DNA from: an uncultured Collinsella sp.
Lineage (GTDB): Bacteria > Actinomycetota > Coriobacteriia > Coriobacteriales > Coriobacteriaceae
Assembly: GCA_902490445.1 (NCBI GenBank)
Contig: CABUDZ010000018.1
Span: forward strand, 1 to 26,296
Length of the DNA stretch: 26,296 nucleotides
Direction: 5' to 3'
Under the pieces are notes generated by a model. It did no database searches and had not been told where the DNA came from. It was given only the letters and a program-made list of their open reading frames with translations. The position numbers were made by a program, and so were the translations under genes. Every line of letters begins with the position of its first letter. Within the stretch, counting starts at the first letter, position 1. Below are positions 20,444-26,296 of this stretch, piece by piece.

Positions 20444-20512
20444 ACGCGTCTGACCTGGGATATTCAAGCGAACAATTGGCCTAACCCGCAATAAATCCCA
20501 GATCAGACGCGT
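20444..20512 (-). promoter_or_regulatory. 17-bp inverted repeat in the leader of the second antiporter operon
   Basis: ACGCGTCTGACCTGGGA (20444-20460) matches the reverse complement of 20496-20512 with one mismatch; the 35-nt loop has CAATTG-containing pieces on both sides. It lies between the aguA terminator and the small Cys-rich ORF and may be an operator or leader RNA structure. Confidence 0.55.
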
Positions 20513-20528
20513 ACTCAATCAAAGAGGC

Positions 20529-20560
20529 GGGCACTCCGAAGTGGAGGCAACGGAGTGCCC
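20529..20560 (-). promoter_or_regulatory. 10-bp perfect hairpin between aguA terminator and antiporter leader
   Basis: GGGCACTCCG (20529-20538) pairs with CGGAGTGCCC (20551-20560), 12-nt loop. On the minus strand it directly follows the T-tract of the aguA terminator, so it may be a second terminator stem. Confidence 0.55.
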
Positions 20561-20662
20561 AAAGAAAAACCCAGCCGACCAAGACATCGAATAAACCGAC
20601 CATCAATGCCCCGAGATGGTCACGGTGCGATTCATCGACTGTCCGATTGATCGGCTGGGTTT
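20558..20662 (-). terminator. Terminator-like long hairpin after aguA
   Basis: AAACCCAGCCGA (20567-20578) pairs exactly with TCGGCTGGGTTT (20651-20662); the 72-nt loop can fold further. On the minus strand the stem is followed by TTTTTCTTT, so it should end aguA transcription. A long loop is unusual for a simple terminator. Confidence 0.65.
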
Positions 20663-20750
20663 CCGAGGTGCCCCAGGTCGCCGCGAAAGAGGAGCGAAGC
20701 GTACTTTGGTACGCGAGCGACGGTTTGAGCGGCGAGATGGGGTGCCTCGG
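20663..20750 (-). repeat. 3'-end repeat hairpin after aguA (copy 1)
   Basis: An imperfect long stem (CCGAGGTGCCCCA... / ...TGGGGTGCCTCGG) with an inner perfect hairpin GCGTAC-TTTG-GTACGC (20699-20714). It lies 12 bp after the aguA stop. A related element follows the aguD gene at 22255-22337, sharing GAAGCGTACTTTGRTACGCG. Confidence 0.6.
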
Positions 20751-20762
20751 AAAGTCAGACGA

Positions 20763-21968
20763 TTACGCGGACGGCTCCTGCTGAGTAATGCAGTGGATGT
20801 TGCCGCCGCCGAAGACGACCTGCTCGGACTGGACGCCGATGCACTTGTAGACGCCCTCGCCCCAGACCTCGTCGTAGATCTTCTGGAGCGTGTCAACGGC
20901 CAGCTGGTCGTTCTCGTCGCCGTACTGCGGGACGATAACGCCGTGGTTGGTGACCAGGTAGTTCATGTAAGAGGCGATCAGCGGCTCGTCGGGAACGCGC
21001 GGCTCGGCGTTCTCGTCGGCGTCGATGGTGTCGCAGGAAGCCTGGTCCATGAACAGCGGGTTCACGGGCATGCAGAGCTTGTAGACCTTCATCTTGCGGC
21101 CCTTGGCGTCAACGGCGTTGGAGAGGGTCTCGTAGGCAGCGTGGCACTGCTCGTAGAACGGATACTCGGGATCGTCGGTCCAGATGCAGGCCATGACGCC
21201 CGGGGCGATGAACGTGGCGACGTCATCGATGTGGCCGTTGGTCTCCTCGGGGTCGATGCCCTCCTTGACCCAGATGACCTTCTCGACACCCAGGTAATCC
21301 TTGAGGTGCTCGTCCATGTAGGCGCGAAGCTCCTCGCTCCAGGGCTCAAACTTCTTCTTGAACTTGGGCCAGATGGACTCGGGATCCTCTTCCTCCTCGA
21401 GCACTGCAGAGCAGGTGCGGCCCGGGGAAAGCAGGCACTGGTCGGTCACGACAAGGGTGCCCTCGCCGTCGACGGTGATGGAGCCGCCCTCGAGGATCAT
21501 GTCATCGGGACGATAGCGACGGCAGCCGGAAAGCTCAGCCATCTTAAGGGCAATCTGCTCGTCCTTGTCCCACGGGAAATAGAGGCCATCGACGAGACCG
21601 CCGTAGGCGTTGAAGTGCCAGTGGTTGGCGCGCTTCTCACCCTTGCCGTTGATGACGTAGGTGGCGGCGGTGTCGCGGAACCAGGCGTCGTCGGTGGTCA
21701 TCTCGATGACGGTGACGTTCTCGTCCTCCTCGAAGACGGCCTTGCAGTTGGCATAGTCGACCTGGTTGGCGCACATGGTGACCGGGGTGAACTCGGCGAT
21801 GGCGCGGGCGATGGCGGCATACTGCTTCTGAGCCGGCTTGGCGCCGTGGGCCCAGGTGTCGGTGCGGTGGGGCCAGCCCATCCACACGCGATCCTGCGGG
21901 GCAAACTCAGCAGGCATAAAGAAGCCGTCGGCCTTGGGAGTGGACTCGGACTCGGTGATCGTACGCAT
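20763..21968 (-). CDS. aguA: Agmatine deiminase
   Basis: A 401-aa cytosolic guanidino-group-modifying enzyme: agmatine + water gives N-carbamoylputrescine + ammonia. Seen: DRVWMGWPHRTDTW near the N-terminus, DDAWFRDTAATYV, ILEGGSITVDGEG, TNGHIDD with the conserved His, and FGGGNIHC near the C-terminus with catalytic Cys393. It is longer than the usual 365-375 aa because of an acidic and Lys-rich insertion (EEEEDPESIWPKFKKKFEPW) after LLSPGRTCS. The ATG at 21968 has GGAGGA upstream, which is better than the longer frame to 22202. It is preceded by aguB and aguD and followed by a second antiporter. Confidence 0.95.
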   Translation of the reverse strand: MRTITESESTPKADGFFMPAEFAPQDRVWMGWPHRTDTWAHGAKPAQKQYAAIARAIAEFTPVTMCANQVDYANCKAVFEEDENVTVIEMTTDDAWFRDTAATYVINGKGEKRANHWHFNAYGGLVDGLYFPWDKDEQIALKMAELSGCRRYRPDDMILEGGSITVDGEGTLVVTDQCLLSPGRTCSAVLEEEEDPESIWPKFKKKFEPWSEELRAYMDEHLKDYLGVEKVIWVKEGIDPEETNGHIDDVATFIAPGVMACIWTDDPEYPFYEQCHAAYETLSNAVDAKGRKMKVYKLCMPVNPLFMDQASCDTIDADENAEPRVPDEPLIASYMNYLVTNHGVIVPQYGDENDQLAVDTLQKIYDEVWGEGVYKCIGVQSEQVVFGGGNIHCITQQEPSA

Positions 21969-21997
21969 AAGATTTCCTCCAAATCGAACGATCGCTT

Positions 21998-22020
21998 GCC
22001 GCGGGCGGATTACCCGCGGC
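21998..22020 (-). promoter_or_regulatory. Hairpin in the aguD-aguA intergenic region
   Basis: GCCGCGGG (21998-22005) pairs exactly with CCCGCGGC (22013-22020), loop 7 nt, 30 nt before the aguA start. It may stabilise a processed aguA mRNA. Confidence 0.55.
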
Positions 22021-22038
22021 CTAAAACCAAGAGATAGT

Positions 22039-22072
22039 GGGCGCCCGTCCCCCGGCAAAGGTCGGGGCGCCC
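22039..22072 (-). repeat. GC-rich hairpin upstream of aguA
   Basis: GGGCGCCC (22039-22046) pairs with GGGCGCCC (22065-22072), plus CCCC/GGGG inside. The loop contains GTCCCCCGGC, like the loops of the hairpins at 17862-18497. The rest of 22073-22254 shows further GC-rich dyads but no gene. Confidence 0.5.
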
Positions 22073-22254
22073 GGTACCGGTTTTCACGGAGTCGCACCGG
22101 CAAGCGACGACGTAGCCAAGTGCGCGGAGACATACGCACGAAGGATACGAAAGAGAGAGGTTGGGGCGGGCGGTGGTTACCGGAGCTATCGCTCACACCC
22201 ACCCCAGGGAATGGTTAGCAAATTTGTCGCTTTGGGCACGCCCCCGAAGAGGCT

Positions 22255-22337
22255 AGAGTGCCTGGAGTCGGGAGCGACAAGCCCGACGAAGCGTACTTTG
22301 ATACGCGAGGAGGGTTGGAGTCCCAAATCCGGGTGCT
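22255..22337 (-). repeat. 3'-end repeat hairpin after aguD (copy 2)
   Basis: An imperfect long stem (AGAGTGCCTGGA / TCCGGGTGCTCT) around GCGTACTTTGATACGC (22291-22306). Its core GAAGCGTACTTTGATACGCG differs by one base from the element after aguA (20697-20716). It begins right after the aguD stop and probably acts as terminator or 3' stabiliser. Confidence 0.6.
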
Positions 22338-23777
22338 CTAGTTCTCCTCGGCCTCGGCGGCCTCCTCAGCCAGGCGCTGAGCAGCCAGCTCGGGGGTGAG
22401 ACCCTTGTACTCGGTCTCGCGGCCCTTGGCGCTGACGACGCGGACGATCTCGCCGATGAGCACAAGCACGATGAAGATAACAATCATCGGGACCTTGTCG
22501 CCAATTTCATCGACGGAGAGCGGCACCAGCGTTGCAACGATGGCCAGGATCAGCTCGATGCAAGGGATGGCCAACATGACCTTCATCATGGCGCCCTTAA
22601 ACGGGAACGTGAAGATACGCTCGCGGTTGGGGTCGTTCTTGCGAAGGTTGAGGAACGCCGGGAACATCGGGATGTAGGTCAGCAGCAGGAAGACGACGGA
22701 GGTGCCGAAGAGCATCCAGAAGACACCGTTGGAGATGGCGTCGATGGGCACGAGCTGCAGGCACAGCACCAGGGAGGCAACGATGGCGTTGACCAGGTTG
22801 GCGCCGTTGGGCATGTCGTCATCCGAGATCATCGAGGCGAAGACCTTGGGCATGTTGCCGTGCTCGGCAGCGTAGCGGGCGACGGAGTTGACGCCGAAGG
22901 ACCAGGCGGCCATGTTGGCGAACAGGGTGATCAGGAAGGCGATGCAGATGACCTTGAAGATCATAGAGTCGCCCACCATGGTCTGGACTGCGACAATCAT
23001 GCCATAGTCGGGGTCGATGGAATCGGCCGGCACAGCAGCGCCGATGCCAAAGCCAGCGAACAGGTAGATCACGGCGATGGACAGGCCACCGACGATGATA
23101 GCCTTGGGGATATCGCGAGCGGGATCGGCCATGTCGTCGGTCATGGTGCAGATGACCTCGAAGCCCATGAAGTTAAAGATGATGATCGACAGGTAGCCGA
23201 GAGCGTTGGTGTTGGTGAGCTCGGGCAGGAAGGTGGCAGCGGACATGTCGTTCGCAAAACCGTTCTCCATGGCATACCAAATGCCCAAAGCGCCAACGAT
23301 AACGGCGACGGCGACCTTGATGATGGCGCCACCGTTAAGGACCCACTCGGAGTCGGCCGCCTTGGAGCGGCCCATGAGGTAGACGATCCACACAAAGGCA
23401 AGATCGATACCCATCTTGGCGATCAAGTTGAACTCGACGCCAAAGACCATGCCCAAAATGTCGGGGAACATGGTAGCCAGCGAGGCGATCCACAGCGGGT
23501 AGTTGACCCAGTAGTAATACGAGATGCGGGCGCCCCATTTGTCGCCCAGGCCATCGCGTACCCAGTCGTAAATGCCGCCCTCGCCGTCATAGGTGGTGCC
23601 GAGCTCGGCGACAACCATGCCATAAGGGAGCAGGAAGGTCAGGATCAGGAAGATCCACCAGAAGAACTGCTGGTTGCCAATGGCAGCAGCAGGAGCGGCG
23701 GCCTCGCAAACGAAGACAACGCAGATGATGGTCGAAATGACCGTCAAGAAGGAAAGCTTTTTCTTTCCGTCGCTCAT
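22338..23777 (-). CDS. aguD: Agmatine:putrescine antiporter (APC family)
   Basis: A 479-aa membrane protein with about 12 hydrophobic segments, beginning KKKLSFLTVISTIICVVFVC. It belongs to the APC superfamily near AguD and GadC-type exchangers. Its position between aguB and aguA matches agu operons of lactic acid bacteria, where AguD swaps external agmatine for putrescine. Seen: an NQQFFWWIFLILTFLLPYG second segment, ADPARDIPKAIIVGG, and NMAAWSFGVNSVARYAAEHG. The C-terminus is acidic and Ala-rich (AEEAAEAEEN). The start is ATG 23777 with AAGGAG 6 nt upstream. The paralog at 18807-20216 is the other antiporter in this cluster, so which one carries agmatine needs a test. Confidence 0.85.
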   Translation of the reverse strand: MSDGKKKLSFLTVISTIICVVFVCEAAAPAAAIGNQQFFWWIFLILTFLLPYGMVVAELGTTYDGEGGIYDWVRDGLGDKWGARISYYYWVNYPLWIASLATMFPDILGMVFGVEFNLIAKMGIDLAFVWIVYLMGRSKAADSEWVLNGGAIIKVAVAVIVGALGIWYAMENGFANDMSAATFLPELTNTNALGYLSIIIFNFMGFEVICTMTDDMADPARDIPKAIIVGGLSIAVIYLFAGFGIGAAVPADSIDPDYGMIVAVQTMVGDSMIFKVICIAFLITLFANMAAWSFGVNSVARYAAEHGNMPKVFASMISDDDMPNGANLVNAIVASLVLCLQLVPIDAISNGVFWMLFGTSVVFLLLTYIPMFPAFLNLRKNDPNRERIFTFPFKGAMMKVMLAIPCIELILAIVATLVPLSVDEIGDKVPMIVIFIVLVLIGEIVRVVSAKGRETEYKGLTPELAAQRLAEEAAEAEEN

Positions 23778-23808
23778 GATGAGCTCCTTCGCTCAGTCTT
23801 GGACAGAT

Positions 23809-23848
23809 CCGAGGCCCTAAGGTATTAAGGCAATTGCTTGGGCCTCGG
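23809..23848 (-). promoter_or_regulatory. Intercistronic hairpin 1 between aguB and aguD
   Basis: CCGAGGCCC (23809-23817) pairs exactly with GGGCCTCGG (23840-23848), loop 22 nt. With the next hairpin it probably tunes aguD expression. Confidence 0.6.
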
Positions 23849-23851
23849 TGA

Positions 23852-23884
23852 GCGGGCGACAGGAGACGAGCATCCGCCGCCCGC
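23852..23884 (-). promoter_or_regulatory. Intercistronic hairpin 2 between aguB and aguD
   Basis: GCGGGCG (23852-23858) pairs with CGCCCGC (23878-23884). It lies 26 bp after the aguB stop. There is no strong T-tract, so read-through is likely. Confidence 0.5.
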
Positions 23885-23910
23885 AAACGTGCTTTTAGAA
23901 GCCTTGAGGC

Positions 23911-24984
23911 TTAGAGCTGCTCGAGAGCCTCGAGAGCGGCGTGGAGCTCAGCCTTGGCGGAGTACTCGACACCCTCGTCGTTGAGCGGGGTGCGCTTGCC
24001 CAGAGCGGCAAGGAGAGCACGGATGGAGTGCTTGCGGTTCTCGGCCTCGACCCAGCACAGGGAGCGCTCGGGATCGTCCATGACTTCGTCGACGACCTCC
24101 TCGTTGCGAGTGGCCGGCAGGCAGTGCATAAACTTGGAGTTGGGGCCGGCGAAGTTCATCATGTCCATGGTGACCTGATACTTGGGGTAGAACACGTCCA
24201 TGTAGTTCTCGCCCGAGACCTCCTCGTCGTACAGGCCATACCACACGTCGGTGTAGATGAAGTCGGCGCCCTTGATGCACTCGATGTCGTCGGAGATGAC
24301 GACGGAGCCGCCGGAGACCTTGCAGTTCTCCTCGGCGATGGCCATCATCTGCTTGCCGAACTCGGCGCGCTCCTCAACGGTGCCAACGTGCAGGCCGCCG
24401 TCGGGGATCTGGTGGCCCTTGGGTCCAAACTGGACAAACTTCATGCCGACCTTGGAGGCGATGAACATGAGGGAGACGCAGACCTGGGTGGCGTCGCCGA
24501 TGAAGGCCAGGGTGCAGTCCTCGATCTTCTTGCCCTCGGGGAGGTTCTCGAGCATGGTCATGAGGTCGCCCATCTCCTGCGTGGGATGGTTGAACTCGGA
24601 CATGCCATTGATGACGGGCACAGCGGAACCCTTGGCGAGGCCGACGACGTCCTTGTGACGGTCAACGCGAGCCATCATGATGTCGAGCAGGTCGCCCATG
24701 ACGCGAGCGGTGTCGCCCAGGGACTCGTGGCCACCGAGCTGAATGGTGCCAGGGCCATAGAACTGAGCATGGCCGCCGAGGTCGCACATGGCGGTCTCGA
24801 AGGAAAGACGGGTGCGGGTGGAAACCTGCTGGAAGATCATGCCAAGGCTCTGGTTGCGGAGCAGGTGCGGATAATAACCGTCAACCTTGATGGCCTTCTT
24901 CATTGCCAGGCCAAGATCCTCGATAGCCAGGATCTGCTCTTTGGTGAAGTCGTTGGTGTCGATGAAATCCTTAGGCAGCGCCAT
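23911..24984 (-). CDS. aguB: Putrescine carbamoyltransferase
   Basis: A 357-aa enzyme of the aspartate/ornithine carbamoyltransferase family. It converts N-carbamoylputrescine plus phosphate to putrescine and carbamoyl phosphate. Seen: carbamoyl-phosphate site STRTR (55-59) in QQVSTRTRLSFETAM, HPTQ in FNHPTQEMGDL, FMHCLPATR, and the DVWYGLYDEEVSGENYMDVF loop, which is the putrescine-type replacement for the ornithine SMG loop. The C-terminus has the extra helix typical of putrescine carbamoyltransferase (AALEALEQL end). The ATG at 24984 has AAGGA 6 nt upstream. It is the first gene of the agu operon and is divergent from the LuxR regulator. Confidence 0.94.
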   Translation of the reverse strand: MALPKDFIDTNDFTKEQILAIEDLGLAMKKAIKVDGYYPHLLRNQSLGMIFQQVSTRTRLSFETAMCDLGGHAQFYGPGTIQLGGHESLGDTARVMGDLLDIMMARVDRHKDVVGLAKGSAVPVINGMSEFNHPTQEMGDLMTMLENLPEGKKIEDCTLAFIGDATQVCVSLMFIASKVGMKFVQFGPKGHQIPDGGLHVGTVEERAEFGKQMMAIAEENCKVSGGSVVISDDIECIKGADFIYTDVWYGLYDEEVSGENYMDVFYPKYQVTMDMMNFAGPNSKFMHCLPATRNEEVVDEVMDDPERSLCWVEAENRKHSIRALLAALGKRTPLNDEGVEYSAKAELHAALEALEQL

Positions 24985-25313
24985 GTCGATTCCTTTCCGC
25001 CGGTCGTGCCGACTATTGCTATGAGGCGCTCGAACATCACGCCTCGTGTTGACAAGACCATCATTCACCCGTATGCAATTTTTACCTAGTTTATTCGGGA
25101 TTAAAGACCGTTCACGGAGTTACACCCCCTCTAAACCAATATAAACCCGCAGGTAGCCAGCTTGCAGGGGGGTTACTACCTAGAACCGCGAACGGTATAC
25201 GGCTATGCTGTATCTCGGCGCCTAATCCGCAATGGAACGAAGGGTTGAGACGTCTATATCCCACAAGGTATACAGGGCTCGGCCATAGATGAAATGAGAT
25301 GGGACGGTGGCAG
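24985..25313. promoter_or_regulatory. Divergent control region between aguB and the LuxR-type gene
   Basis: 329 bp without a gene. A candidate sigma-70 promoter for the LuxR gene is TTGAGA (25245-25250), an 18-bp spacer and TATACA (25269-25274). GAACGGT occurs as an inverted pair, at 25107-25113 facing aguB and at 25190-25196 facing the LuxR gene. TTAC...CCCCC/GGGGGGTTAC at about 25120-25175 makes a large imperfect dyad around them. These are candidates for LuxR-binding sites; none is proven. Confidence 0.5.
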
Positions 25314-26279
25314 ATGAACACCCTGATGTTCTTCTATACCCTAGCGATACTCGTGATCTGTATTGTGACGGCAGTGCTTTCGCTTGCCGCCTATGCCTCG
25401 TCTCGTCGACGCTTCTTTATCTATGGCAGCGGCGTTTTTATTTGCTATGCCATCGAGATGACCGAGATCTTCTTTTTTGAATACACGTTGCAAAACCAGA
25501 GTTTTCCAGCCAGCGACTATTACTCAATTACCATGCCTGTGTTGCGGACCCTTGTGGCGACCGCTTCACAAGCTTTTATCTGGCTCATTGCCATGGACTT
25601 GCTCGACAAACATTCAAAAAAGCAGTTTGTTATTCCCGTCGCATCGTTCTTCCTGAGCGAGCTGCTGATCATTGTCGCTGTCCCCTACGGCCCCATGCAT
25701 CAATGGCTCTACTACACGATGCGTCAGGTATTCCTTGTATTTGTGGGACTATATATCTTTTGGACGGCGCATAAAAGCACGCAGGTCGAGCTTAAGGCGC
25801 GCGTCAACAATCAACGAAAGCACCTCATTATCGGCGCCATTCTGGTCGGGTGCATCGTTGCCGAGGATTTCTACAACATCCTTGTTGTTCCCATGAGCCT
25901 GGCACCCTCTTGGCTGCAGCTGTACCTGTCCGAGCGCAACTTTAGCGAGAATATCTTTGCGTGCTACTTTGCGATTCTGCTGATCATCTACTCCTACCAC
26001 GTGCTTTCAATCCGCATGCAGGAGGCGCCCGAGGAAAAGAACGTCAGCGATCTTGATCGACACATCGAAGAGCAGATGCCCTTCTATCGCAACGCCTACA
26101 AGCTCTCCAACCGTGAGACCGAAGTTATGCGTCTGGTCGTACTGGGCAAATCGAACCAAGAGATCGCTGACGAGCTATTCCTTGCCGCGGGCACCGTCAA
26201 GACCCACATCCACAACATCCTGGTCAAAACCGAACAGCAAAACCGCACGACGCTCATCCTCCACTTTTGGAAGCGATAA
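25314..26279 (+). CDS. Membrane-bound LuxR-type transcriptional regulator, AguR-like
   Basis: A 321-aa protein with about seven membrane segments in its first 235 residues (about 5-28, 34-55, 76-97, 106-127, 133-152, 170-193 and 212-233) and a C-terminal LuxR/GerE helix-turn-helix (about 257-318): LSNRETEVMRLVVLGKSNQE, then IADELFLAAGTVKTHIHNIL. The one-component architecture (membrane sensor plus LuxR HTH) and the divergent position beside aguB match the AguR activators of lactic acid bacteria, which respond to agmatine. Here the sensed signal is inferred. Such 7-TM LuxR proteins are also abundant in Coriobacteriia for other roles. The ribosome site is weak (GGACGGTGGCAG); an in-frame ATG lies at 25299. 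Confidence 0.85.
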   Translation: MNTLMFFYTLAILVICIVTAVLSLAAYASSRRRFFIYGSGVFICYAIEMTEIFFFEYTLQNQSFPASDYYSITMPVLRTLVATASQAFIWLIAMDLLDKHSKKQFVIPVASFFLSELLIIVAVPYGPMHQWLYYTMRQVFLVFVGLYIFWTAHKSTQVELKARVNNQRKHLIIGAILVGCIVAEDFYNILVVPMSLAPSWLQLYLSERNFSENIFACYFAILLIIYSYHVLSIRMQEAPEEKNVSDLDRHIEEQMPFYRNAYKLSNRETEVMRLVVLGKSNQEIADELFLAAGTVKTHIHNILVKTEQQNRTTLILHFWKR

Positions 26280-26296
26280 CCTGCCAAAAAGGGACA

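Noticed and set aside
20444..20662. Known guanidine riboswitch
   Set aside because: I looked for paired ACGR loops and similar known motifs and did not see them; a covariance search would be needed to exclude it fully.
20616..22037. 473-aa open frame on the plus strand opposite aguA
   Set aside because: It mirrors aguA and runs through the intergenic hairpins; no ribosome site and a biased Val/Gly/Leu composition.

Overview
This window looks like a chromosomal segment of a GC-rich, fermentative gut actinobacterium of the class Coriobacteriia, most likely a Collinsella-type genome. That assignment is an inference from several things seen together: strong G/C bias at third codon positions, a pyruvate formate-lyase (PFL) anaerobic core, a 7-TM LuxR-type regulator beside an agmatine deiminase cluster, and many structured intergenic repeats. 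I could not run a similarity search. Nearly all genes have a clear Shine-Dalgarno sequence, and several starts were moved to fit it.

Layout. (1) 1-1530: a toxin-antitoxin-like pair on the minus strand (DUF3990 ART-like protein plus an overlapping XRE-domain protein) with a 17-bp dyad operator in front. (2) 1558-3206: minus-strand housekeeping genes engB and mtnN, then a short remnant of a serine hydrolase. (3) 3226-8313: a PFL island on the minus strand, pflB large part -> separate glycyl-radical domain protein -> (very large nested inverted repeat) -> degV -> pflA. The PFL is split into two polypeptides: the catalytic cysteine pair is in the 683-aa protein and the radical glycine is in an 83-aa protein with its own ribosome binding site. 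(4) 8314-10398: an SDR oxidoreductase and a 2-keto-3-deoxygluconate permease (minus strand) with an intercistronic hairpin and a LacI-type operator candidate. (5) 10477-15250: a plus-strand operon marR - ABC exporter A - ABC exporter B, a heterodimeric exporter with one degenerate ATPase site, ending in a strong intrinsic terminator. (6) 15251-18500: a repeat-rich zone around aroF (DAHP synthase, minus) and a GNAT acetyltransferase (plus). It holds a MITE-like element with about 31-bp terminal inverted repeats, REP-like hairpins, and a tandem array of 23-bp units. (7) 18580-26279: a small unknown protein, then the agmatine-to-putrescine cluster on the minus strand (aguB - aguD - aguA - Cys-rich small ORF - second APC antiporter), divergent from a membrane-bound LuxR-type regulator.

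How the genes work together. PflA activates PFL, which splits pyruvate to acetyl-CoA and formate; here activation must act on the separate glycyl-radical protein assembled onto the large protein. AguD imports agmatine in exchange for putrescine, AguA makes N-carbamoylputrescine, and AguB yields putrescine and carbamoyl phosphate; the carbamate kinase needed to gain ATP is not in the window. The membrane LuxR protein probably senses agmatine or a related signal and controls the divergent operon. The MarR protein probably controls its own exporter operon.

Most unusual items: the split PFL and the hairpins between its halves, the nested inverted repeat downstream of it, the 23-bp tandem array, the Cys-rich small ORF overlapping the start of the second antiporter, and the hairpin family whose stems differ while the loop is conserved.
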